A stretch of 23,487 nt of DNA, taken from the NCBI GenBank assembly GCA_016777745.1, contig JADHQX010000006.1, positions 1 to 23,487 on the forward strand. The letters run 5' to 3'. This DNA comes from Candidatus Pelagibacterales bacterium. GTDB taxonomy: Bacteria > Pseudomonadota > Alphaproteobacteria > Pelagibacterales > AG-422-B15. Below, one piece after another: positions 8,588-15,130 of the stretch. The position numbers and the translations under genes were made by a program. The notes beneath the pieces are model-generated. The model was not told where the DNA came from, searched no databases, and saw only the letters and a list, made by a program, of their open reading frames with translations. Numbering within the stretch: the stretch's first letter is position 1; each line of letters starts with the position of its first letter.

Positions 8588-9544
8588 TTATTTTCTAGTT
8601 TGTAATGTTTTTAATCTTGGGTTCAGCATTAATGTTAATAAGTCAGCTATAAAATTTATGCTAACGTAAATAGATGCAAGAATAATACCTAAAGCTTGAA
8701 CAACTGGTAGGTCTCTATTAGATATAGACTCAATTACTAATCTTCCCAATCCTGGATAATTAAAGACAACCTCGGTAACAACCACTCCTCCTAATAACCA
8801 GGCAATAGTCAAGGCAACAACATTAATAGCTGGTAATAGTGCATTAGGTAAAACATGTTTAAAAACCATTCTCCAATATGGTACTCCTTTTAAAATTGCC
8901 ATTTGTATATAATCAGTCGCCATTACCTGAATAACACTTGACCGAACCATACGAGCCATATGTGCAGTCATTATCATTGCAATAGCAATTACTGGTAAAA
9001 TTATATTTGGTAGTAATTCTAAAAAGGTAACGTCACTTGGTACAATTACTATTCCAGGTAACCATTCTAACCAAATAGCAACTATTAAAATTAATAAAGT
9101 AGAGCTAATGAATTCTGGAATGGTCATTGAAAATATTGTAATTGTTGAAATAATTATATCTGGCAGTTTATCTCTCCAAAGAGCTGTTATTATTCCAAGT
9201 ATTAGAGCTAAAGGTATTCCAATAATTATTGCAGCTGAAGCTAAAACCATTGAGTTTTTTATTCTTGGCCCTAAGACTTCATTAATTTGCATTTGTCCAC
9301 TTAAGGAATAACCAAAATCTCCTTGAATAACATTATAGGCCCATGATAAGTATCTTTCATAAGCTGGCACATCAAGTCCTAGTCTTTTTATGCAGGCCTC
9401 TAAAGCTACACCAAATGCTTCTCTCTCAAGATAAGATGTACATGCATCACCAGGAAGAATCTCAACACCAACAAAGGTAATTAAAGATACAATAAATAGA
9501 GTTATTAAACCTAATACAAATCTTTTAAAAATTAAAAAAAACAT
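8588..9544 (-). CDS. Oligopeptide-type ABC transporter permease, DppB-like
   Basis: 318 residues, usual DppB/OppB length. The N-terminal membrane helix (about 7-29) leads into the family's first periplasmic region, with LGLDVPAYERYLSW (55-68) and GDFGYSLS (75-82), followed by the five-helix permease core. The EAA loop is QMAILKGVPYWRMVFKHVLP, positioned to contact the ATPase. It is separated from the upstream binding-protein gene by 94 bp containing a strong hairpin, the only sizeable gap in the operon. The DppC-like gene follows after 2 bp. The assignment to the family is secure; the transported solute is unknown. Confidence 0.94.
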   Translation of the reverse strand: MFFLIFKRFVLGLITLFIVSLITFVGVEILPGDACTSYLEREAFGVALEACIKRLGLDVPAYERYLSWAYNVIQGDFGYSLSGQMQINEVLGPRIKNSMVLASAAIIIGIPLALILGIITALWRDKLPDIIISTITIFSMTIPEFISSTLLILIVAIWLEWLPGIVIVPSDVTFLELLPNIILPVIAIAMIMTAHMARMVRSSVIQVMATDYIQMAILKGVPYWRMVFKHVLPNALLPAINVVALTIAWLLGGVVVTEVVFNYPGLGRLVIESISNRDLPVVQALGIILASIYVSINFIADLLTLMLNPRLKTLQTRK

Positions 9545-9598
9545 AATTAAGTTTACTGCTTTAGATTTTAAAATTAATAACTATTAAATGAGATTACT

Positions 9599-9626
9599 TT
9601 TACAGGCCTAATTAAAGGCCTGTAAA
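9599..9626 (-). promoter_or_regulatory. Intercistronic RNA hairpin between binding-protein and permease genes
   Basis: A perfect inverted repeat: TACAGGCCT at 9601-9609 and AGGCCTGTA at 9616-9624, extendable by two A-T pairs on each side, with a 6-nt loop, giving an 11-bp stem. In the minus-strand transcript it lies just after the binding-protein stop and before the DppB-like start. It is not followed by a U-tract on that strand, so it looks less like an intrinsic terminator than like a 3'-end stabiliser or partial attenuator that raises binding-protein mRNA over the permease message. That role is inferred from similar importer operons; the structure itself is directly visible. Confidence 0.75.
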
Positions 9627-9638
9627 TAGTATTTTATA

Positions 9639-11126
9639 TTATTCTACTTTAACTTTATGCCACTGAATTGAAAAAACCTCAACTTCATCAAGGTTTTTTA
9701 CTCTAGAATTAGTAACCACTAATTTAGATACATGGTAAGGAATCATAGTTCCAGATTCTTCCCATAAAGTTTTTTGTGCATTTTTATAAGCTTTTTTTCT
9801 TTTATTAAAATTAAGCTCACCTCTTGCACTTGCTAGATTTTCATCAAAACTAGAACTTTTATAATATGACTCATTCCATTTTGCACTACTGTGATAAACT
9901 TCATGAAGCACACTATCAGCAGATCTTTCATTCCAACGTGTCATTGCAACATCTTTTTTCATCCAAGTTTCCTCCCAGTAACTTTTTGATGGTGTCATTT
10001 TGATGTCAACTTTGATACCAGCTTTAGCAACTTGTTGTTGGATTACCTCAGCAATAGTTGGCCATGTAGGTTCTTTTGTTGATACATGAATTACCATTTC
10101 AATTCCATCAGGGTATCCAGCTTCTGTTAAAAGTTTTTTAGCTTTCTTAATATCTTGAGGACATTTCATAGTAAGTCGATATTGATCTGATGGTGCAACA
10201 GGGGTATCACATGATACAACTGCCTCTCCACCCATAACGGTATCAACAAGCTCTTGTCTATCAATAGCTAAACGTACAGCTTTTCTAACTTTTGGATCAT
10301 TAAAAGGAGCACGCTCAGTATTCATAACCATTCCTCTCCAGTTACCTGTGGGAATTACTGTAGCTTTGAACTTCTTATTTCCATCAAAGATTTTTTTCTG
10401 ACTAAATTGAACGTATCTGTTCATATCAATCTGACCAGTTAAAAGAGCTTGTACTCGTGCTTCTCCATCAGGTATTGCAATTACATGAACTTCAGCAAGT
10501 CCAGGTGCACCTTCCCAATAATTAGGATTAGCTTTAAGAATAGTAGTTCCTTCTGCATCAAACTTTTCAACCATAAAAGGACCAGTGCCAATTCCAGTTT
10601 GCCCAATAGTATCTCCAGATCCAGATGGTATCATTCTTAATCTGTAATCAGTTAAGTTTAAAGGAAAGTCTGCAAAAGAAGTACTTAACTTCATTTTAAC
10701 AGTATGAGAATCTATAATCTCAATATCTGTTACAACACTTAAGCTTTTTTTTGCAGGTGATCCAATTTCTGGATCTTTAACACGCATTAAAGAATATTTA
10801 ACATCTTCTGCATCAAAATCAGAACCATCATGAAATTTTACCCCTTTACGAAGATTAAAAGTCCACTCAGTTGCATCTGCGTTTGCTGACCATTTGGTAG
10901 CTAACTCTTCTGAGACAACACCTTTAAGATTTTTTCTAACTAAACGATTTTGAGTCATTATCACAACTTGAAATAAACGACCTTTAGTAATTGCGTCTAG
11001 GTTTGTATCTTTTCCAAATCCAAGATCATGTGATAGCTTAAAAGTTCCACTTGATGCATTTGCAGATGAAAATAACACTAATATTGATATCAAAGAAACT
11101 GATATCAGTTTGTAAATGTTTTTCAT
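9639..11126 (-). CDS. Periplasmic solute-binding protein, family 5 (DppA/OppA-like)
   Basis: 495 residues. A Sec signal peptide is clear: Lys at positions 2 and 6, a hydrophobic core at about 8-20, and a likely signal peptidase I site after Ala24 (SANA|SS). There is no lipobox cysteine, so it should be a soluble periplasmic protein. The family-5 signature WTFNLRKGVKFHDGSDFDAEDV lies near residues 88-109. It captures the solute for the permeases and fused ATPase downstream. Family 5 binds peptides, but also opines, glutathione, nickel chelates and other small compounds, so peptide import is not certain. The ATG at 11126 has a good Shine-Dalgarno (AGAGGGA, about 6 nt upstream), unusual for this window and consistent with high expression. 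First gene of the operon. Confidence 0.94.
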   Translation of the reverse strand: MKNIYKLISVSLISILVLFSSANASSGTFKLSHDLGFGKDTNLDAITKGRLFQVVIMTQNRLVRKNLKGVVSEELATKWSANADATEWTFNLRKGVKFHDGSDFDAEDVKYSLMRVKDPEIGSPAKKSLSVVTDIEIIDSHTVKMKLSTSFADFPLNLTDYRLRMIPSGSGDTIGQTGIGTGPFMVEKFDAEGTTILKANPNYWEGAPGLAEVHVIAIPDGEARVQALLTGQIDMNRYVQFSQKKIFDGNKKFKATVIPTGNWRGMVMNTERAPFNDPKVRKAVRLAIDRQELVDTVMGGEAVVSCDTPVAPSDQYRLTMKCPQDIKKAKKLLTEAGYPDGIEMVIHVSTKEPTWPTIAEVIQQQVAKAGIKVDIKMTPSKSYWEETWMKKDVAMTRWNERSADSVLHEVYHSSAKWNESYYKSSSFDENLASARGELNFNKRKKAYKNAQKTLWEESGTMIPYHVSKLVVTNSRVKNLDEVEVFSIQWHKVKVE

Positions 11127-11194
11127 TATTTTCCCTCTCTATATTTTTTTTTTGGAAACGCTATCATTTTAAAAATATTTCAACAATAGTAATT

Positions 11195-11204
11195 CTTGTA
11201 CAAG
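11195..11204. promoter_or_regulatory. Palindromic operator candidate CTTGTACAAG overlapping a -35
   Basis: A perfect 10-bp palindrome. Its TTGTAC half (11196-11201) falls 16 bp upstream of TATAAT at 11218-11223, so a bound repressor would cover the -35 of the GcvT-like gene's promoter. Palindromes with a TTGTNNACAA-like or TTGTACAA core are typical of GntR-family operators; no such regulator is encoded in the window. The palindrome is seen directly; the operator role is inferred. Confidence 0.5.
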
Positions 11205-11223
11205 CATAGATTGCAGATATAAT
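11196..11223 (+). promoter_or_regulatory. Sigma-70-type promoter for the GcvT-like gene
   Basis: TATAAT at 11218-11223 matches the -10 consensus exactly. A weak -35 (TTGTAC, 11196-11201, three of six) lies 16 bp upstream. Transcription would start near 11230, giving a leader of about 45 nt before the ATG at 11275. In such AT-rich DNA a TATAAT can arise by chance, but the position between divergent genes and the palindrome over the -35 support it. Confidence 0.5.
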
Positions 11224-11274
11224 AGATTTTTATTTGCTAGAGAAAATTTTAAATTTAATTTATTAAAAAACTAT

Positions 11275-12501
11275 ATGCATAAATCTCTTAAAAATTTAAG
11301 ATTTTCAATAAAACCTCAAGTCCAAGAAGGTGATAGACCGGTTGAGTTAGCAAGAACTATGGGAGTGCATCCATTAACTTATCAGGAGCTACCATATGAC
11401 CCTGAGTATTCGCAGTACGCTGGACGTTTAACAACAGAAAAATTATCAAATGCCACAGCTGATGAACAGTACTGGAAAACTAAACAAGAAATAATTCTTC
11501 GTCACACTGGAGAGCACCCATATGAAATTTCAGGACCAGATGCTCTTAAATTATTACAGAAAATTTTTCCACGTGATATTTCAAAAGTTAAAAAAGGTAG
11601 ATGTTCATATCAATTTGCTTGCTACCATGATGGTGGAATGATTACTGATGGTTTGCTTTTACGCATTAATGATAATCAATATTGGTTTGCACAAGCTGAT
11701 GGTGATCTTTTTTCATGGTACAAAGCAAATGCTGAAGGACTTGATGTAAAAATTAGTGAGCCTAATGTTTATGTTAGTCAAATTCAAGGACCACTTTCAA
11801 TGAAACTTCTTGATAATTTAATTGAAGAAAAAATAGCTACTACATGGAAATATTTTGATTGGGTAGAAGTAACCATGGCTAAAGAAAAAGTTATAATTAG
11901 TCGATCAGGATTTACTAATGAATTAGGTTGGGAAATTTATTTTCGACCTGAAAATAATTCTGAAAAATTGGGAGACCTAATACTTGAAGAGGGAAGTAAA
12001 ATGGGCATGATAATAACAGCAACACCCTCATTTCGTGGAAGACGTATAGAGGCAGGTCTTTTATCTGCTGGACAAGATTTTACAAACGAAACTACCCCTT
12101 TTTCTGTAGGACTTGGTAGATTTGTAGATTTAGATAAAAAATATTTTATTGGCCGAGAAGCATTATTAAAATCAGATAAAAATTGTAAGAGCTGGGGAAT
12201 TAGGGTTGTAGATGGAATAGCCTCTAAAGGGGAGACCCTTAAATTTAATGGTAAGCTTATTGGCCGCGTTACATCAAGTACCTGGTCACCTTTTCAGGTC
12301 TGTGGTGTTGGTATTGTTTATCTAAATGATTCTGATTTAGGCCCAGGAACAATTGTAGAAGTTGAATGCACAGATGGCAAAACACATAAAGGAGAGCTTT
12401 GCACTTTACCAATGTATGATCCTAAAGGAGAAATTGTTAGAGGTATAAATAAAGCTATACCATCTAAACCTGAGCCTTGGGCTGGTTTAAAAAAATTATA
12501 A
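11275..12501 (+). CDS. GcvT-fold tetrahydrofolate-dependent methyl/aminomethyltransferase family protein
   Basis: 408 residues. The GcvT folate-binding domain is recognisable from ISGPDALKLLQ (85-95), GGMITDGLLL (120-129) with Asp125 at the conserved acidic position, EPNVYVSQIQGP (162-173), GFTNELGWEIY (212-222) with Glu220 where the family has its folate-contacting Glu, and RIEAGLLSAGQDF in the second half. The C-terminal GCV_T barrel follows. An N-terminal extension of about 60 residues precedes the usual domain start. No other glycine-cleavage gene is present, so it is probably not GcvT itself. It may demethylate or otherwise transfer a one-carbon unit from a small substrate to tetrahydrofolate; LigM-type O-demethylases and DmdA are relatives. 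The divergent placement next to an ABC importer suggests that importer may supply the substrate. It overlaps nothing but abuts the convergent neighbour end to end. Confidence 0.85.
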   Translation: MHKSLKNLRFSIKPQVQEGDRPVELARTMGVHPLTYQELPYDPEYSQYAGRLTTEKLSNATADEQYWKTKQEIILRHTGEHPYEISGPDALKLLQKIFPRDISKVKKGRCSYQFACYHDGGMITDGLLLRINDNQYWFAQADGDLFSWYKANAEGLDVKISEPNVYVSQIQGPLSMKLLDNLIEEKIATTWKYFDWVEVTMAKEKVIISRSGFTNELGWEIYFRPENNSEKLGDLILEEGSKMGMIITATPSFRGRRIEAGLLSAGQDFTNETTPFSVGLGRFVDLDKKYFIGREALLKSDKNCKSWGIRVVDGIASKGETLKFNGKLIGRVTSSTWSPFQVCGVGIVYLNDSDLGPGTIVEVECTDGKTHKGELCTLPMYDPKGEIVRGINKAIPSKPEPWAGLKKL

Positions 12502-13221
12502 TTTAGGAATACTTAGTTTTTTATCTACGTTATATTTCTTTAATAATTGCCTTATAAATCCATCATTAATTAACTTTAAAATAAAATCATTCAAAAATTT
12601 TATTACCTGGGGACTTCCTTTTTTAATACCAACTGACTGTTTTATGAAGGTAAATGGATCTTCAATAATTTTAAGTTGATTGTTTGTTGATAATTCCTCA
12701 ATAAGTTTTGGTTTTAATCCAGCAAGAACATCAGCTTTTCCCTCGTTAAATAAAATATGTGAGTTATGTATTGAGGTTGCTCTTATTAATTTAATATCCT
12801 TGTAATTGTCTGATAACCACAAATCGTATGCACTTCTTTCTGCTACAGCAATTTTTACTTTGGATTTGCTTATATCTTCATTAGTTTTAAAATTATCAAT
12901 TTTTCTAACTAAAAAATTAGCATCAATATTTACATATGCATTGCTAAAATCTATTGTCTCTGCTCTTTTTGGTTCAAATGCAATATTTCCAATATCCCAT
13001 TGATTTTTATTCACTGCATCAGCAAGCTCACCAGGTCTCTTGTACTGAACTAATTTATGAGGAACATCTAACTCCTTTGCTATTCTTTCACCCAAATCAG
13101 GTGAAACACCCTTGGGTAAACCTGAAGAATTTACCCCACTTACAAGTAAAAAATTACTCATATTAATTCCTACTCTTAAAATACCTGTTGGTGCCAATTG
13201 TTTTGATATTAAATCAATCAT
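12496..13221 (-). CDS. Family 3 solute-binding-fold protein lacking a signal peptide (probably cytoplasmic)
   Basis: 241 residues with the bacterial extracellular solute-binding family 3 fold: GILRVGIN near the start (13-20), GVSPDLGERIAKEL (38-51), a DIGNIAFEPKRAETIDFS segment (about 76-93) and KIAVAERSAYDLWL (about 123-136). The N-terminus MIDLISKQLAPTG is not hydrophobic and no upstream in-frame signal sequence is evident, so export is unlikely. No amino-acid ABC permease or ATPase is adjacent. Cytoplasmic members of this fold exist as enzymes (cyclohexadienyl dehydratase relatives) or ligand sensors; I do not know the function here. The stop codons of this gene and the convergent GcvT-like gene lie directly side by side (TTA-TAA, 12496-12501). 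Confidence 0.85.
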   Translation of the reverse strand: MIDLISKQLAPTGILRVGINMSNFLLVSGVNSSGLPKGVSPDLGERIAKELDVPHKLVQYKRPGELADAVNKNQWDIGNIAFEPKRAETIDFSNAYVNIDANFLVRKIDNFKTNEDISKSKVKIAVAERSAYDLWLSDNYKDIKLIRATSIHNSHILFNEGKADVLAGLKPKLIEELSTNNQLKIIEDPFTFIKQSVGIKKGSPQVIKFLNDFILKLINDGFIRQLLKKYNVDKKLSIPKL

Positions 13222-13283
13222 AATAAGTTAATGTTTTTTTTAATAATATATATTAATTTTATATTTATTCAGAATTTAATTTA
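13222..13283. promoter_or_regulatory. Divergent intergenic region, start of the seven-gene plus-strand operon
   Basis: 62 bp, nearly all A and T, between the divergent binding-fold gene and the peptidase E-like gene. It is the only gap ahead of the 13284-20387 gene train that could hold its promoter. It contains several TATATT/TATTAA-like hexamers near 13244-13262, too many equivalent choices to name a single -10. No Shine-Dalgarno is seen for the ATG at 13284. Confidence 0.35.
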
Positions 13284-13967
13284 ATGGAAAAAATTACAAA
13301 GAAGATAATTGCTATAGGTGGTGGGGGTTTTACTCATGAATCAGATGATACTTTAGATCAATTTTTTTTAGATCAATGTAGTAAAAAAAAAATTAAATTA
13401 GGTTTTTTAGCAACTGCTAGTAAAGATGACGTAAAAAAAATTAGCATATTTTATAAAAAATTTAAAAATAAAAATTTAGAGCTTTCACACTTTAATCTTA
13501 CTCAAAAAATAGATGGTTTTTCTTCATGGATTTTAAATAAGGATATTATATATGTTGGTGGTGGAAACACTTCGTTTATGCTGGATATATGGAGAAAAAA
13601 TAGTCTAGATAAAATTTTTAAAAAAGCTTATGAAAATGGAATAGTTTTAGCTGGCGTAAGTGCTGGTGCCGGGTGTTGGTTTGATTGGATTTTATCAGAT
13701 TCAGTTGGTCCAGGCCTAAAACCTCTTAAAGGTATTAGTTTAATTTCTGGTAGCTGCACTCCTCACTCATCAGAAGAGAAAAGGATTAATCAATTTGAAT
13801 TAAACATTAAAAATGGTGAATTACCACCTGGTTTAGCAATTGATGATGGTGTTGCAGTGCTTTTTATTGACGGGAAACCTAGTGAAGTTTATTCTTCCAG
13901 AAAAAATCATAAAGCCTATTTTATTGATACAAATAAAAAAATTAGTCTTAAAGACTATATAGAGTAA
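13284..13967 (+). CDS. Peptidase E-like protein (S51 / type 1 glutamine amidotransferase-like fold)
   Basis: 227 residues, the usual length for family S51. Visible motifs are IAIGGGGF (9-16), YVGGGNTSFML (90-100), the nucleophile elbow AGVSAGAGCW (123-132) with Ser126, and TPHSSEEKR (159-167) with a candidate catalytic His161. Characterised members cleave Asp-X dipeptides (PepE) or cyanophycin; many others are uncharacterised. It acts in the cytoplasm: no signal peptide. It is the first gene of a plus-strand train; the next ATG follows its stop by 4 bp. In this context it may release a substrate for the downstream oxidase or hydrolyse an amide, but that is inference. Family confidence is good, activity unknown. 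Confidence 0.85.
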   Translation: MEKITKKIIAIGGGGFTHESDDTLDQFFLDQCSKKKIKLGFLATASKDDVKKISIFYKKFKNKNLELSHFNLTQKIDGFSSWILNKDIIYVGGGNTSFMLDIWRKNSLDKIFKKAYENGIVLAGVSAGAGCWFDWILSDSVGPGLKPLKGISLISGSCTPHSSEEKRINQFELNIKNGELPPGLAIDDGVAVLFIDGKPSEVYSSRKNHKAYFIDTNKKISLKDYIE

Positions 13968-13971
13968 AAAT

Positions 13972-15126
13972 ATGAGCAACATAGTATCAAGTAAGAAAAT
14001 TCATAGTGTTGAGGATGCAAGAAATTTAGCCAAAAAGAGAATGCCTAAATTGATGTTTGATTTTGTAGATGGAGCATCTGGTGATGAAAAGTTGTGTGAA
14101 ATTAATAGTACTGCTTTAGATCAAATAAGATTAGAGCCAAAAGTGTTAAGAAATGTAGAAAATAGATTTTTAAAAAAAAAATTTCTTGATATTGATTTTG
14201 ATCAACCATTTGGTTTTTCACCAATGGGGATGTGTAACTTAACATGGGCTGGTGCTGATGAAATGCTAGCTAAAGAAAGTGTTATAAATAATATACCTGC
14301 TTGTGTTTCAATGGCTTCATCAACCTCTTTAGAAAAAATGTTTGAATTATCAGAAGGACGTTCTTGGCTTCAATTATATAATTTTCAAGAAAACTTTGTA
14401 ATGGAACTTTTACAAAGAGCAGAACAAACTGGCTATAAAGTTGCAATATTGACTGTAGATGTTCCAATTCAATTTAGAAGAGCTAAAGATAATAAAAATG
14501 GTTTTACAGTTCCTTTCAAAATTGGTCCTAAGCAATTATTTGACTTTGCAACTCACCCTCTATGGTCTTTAACAACATTGATGAATGGTATTCCAAAACC
14601 TATGAATTATGAAACTTCTAAAAATGGAAATAAATTTGTAAGAAGTGAAAGTAGAGGTGCTACAGATTGGGGAACTCTTAAGCGTGTTCGTGATACATGG
14701 AAGGGGAAATTAATTGTAAAAGGAGTTATGTCACCTGAAGATGCTGTTAAAATTAAGGATGCTGGTGCTGATGCAATTCAAGTCTCAAATCATGGTGGAA
14801 GACAATTAGATAGTGCAACAGCTGCTATTGAAGCATTACCCTTGATTAGAAATGTTTTAGGGAAAGAATTTCCAATACTTTTTGATAGTGGTATTAGAGG
14901 CGGTAGCGATATAGTTAGAGCTCTTGCTCTCGGTGCAAATTATGTGATGTTGGGTAGGCCTTTAATGTATGGTATTGGTGCTGATGGAGAAAGCGGTTTG
15001 CGAAGAGTTTTAGATATAATTAAAGATGAGTTAAGTACAGCATTGGGTCTTGTTGGTTTAACTGATGTAAATGATATTTCTTCGGAAATTATTGCTAAAA
15101 AATTTATAGAAAATATGAAATACTAA
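13972..15126 (+). CDS. FMN-dependent 2-hydroxyacid oxidase/dehydrogenase (glycolate oxidase / LldD / mandelate dehydrogenase family)
   Basis: 384 residues, normal family length. It should oxidise an (S)-2-hydroxyacid to a 2-oxo acid. Active-site landmarks: LQLYNFQ with Tyr136, TVDVP with Asp163, the Arg pair 169-170, VKGVM with Lys250, SNHGGRQLD with catalytic His274 and Arg277, then the FMN phosphate-binding segments DSGIRGGSD and GANYVMLGRP. One key residue differs: in the N-terminal FDFVDGA segment, Phe31 occupies the place of glycolate oxidase Tyr24, which contacts the substrate carboxylate. This change occurs in some relatives and may shift substrate or reactivity. Pairing with a ThDP enzyme 4 bp downstream recalls mandelate dehydrogenase plus benzoylformate decarboxylase, but the substrate here is unknown. 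Confidence 0.92.
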   Translation: MSNIVSSKKIHSVEDARNLAKKRMPKLMFDFVDGASGDEKLCEINSTALDQIRLEPKVLRNVENRFLKKKFLDIDFDQPFGFSPMGMCNLTWAGADEMLAKESVINNIPACVSMASSTSLEKMFELSEGRSWLQLYNFQENFVMELLQRAEQTGYKVAILTVDVPIQFRRAKDNKNGFTVPFKIGPKQLFDFATHPLWSLTTLMNGIPKPMNYETSKNGNKFVRSESRGATDWGTLKRVRDTWKGKLIVKGVMSPEDAVKIKDAGADAIQVSNHGGRQLDSATAAIEALPLIRNVLGKEFPILFDSGIRGGSDIVRALALGANYVMLGRPLMYGIGADGESGLRRVLDIIKDELSTALGLVGLTDVNDISSEIIAKKFIENMKY

Positions 15127-15130
15127 ATTT

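Larger units (their letters stand above)
11127..11274. promoter_or_regulatory. Divergent control region for the ABC importer and the GcvT-like gene
   Basis: 148 bp between two divergent starts. On the minus side, AGAGGGA precedes the binding-protein ATG, and a run of ten T (11144-11153) gives a poly-A stretch in its leader. On the plus side there is a perfect -10 hexamer TATAAT (11218-11223). A perfect palindrome CTTGTACAAG (11195-11204) lies centrally. I could not settle on a promoter for the minus-strand operon; TTGAAA-like hexamers exist but none has a convincing -10 at the right distance. Confidence 0.65.

Noticed and set aside
9599..9640. Intrinsic terminator after the binding-protein gene
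   Set aside because: The stem is strong but no U-tract follows on the transcribed minus strand, and the permease genes that complete the importer lie downstream.
11127..11194. A defined promoter for the binding-protein operon
   Set aside because: TTGAAA and TTGTTG hexamers occur on the minus strand, but none has a convincing -10 at 16-18 bp.
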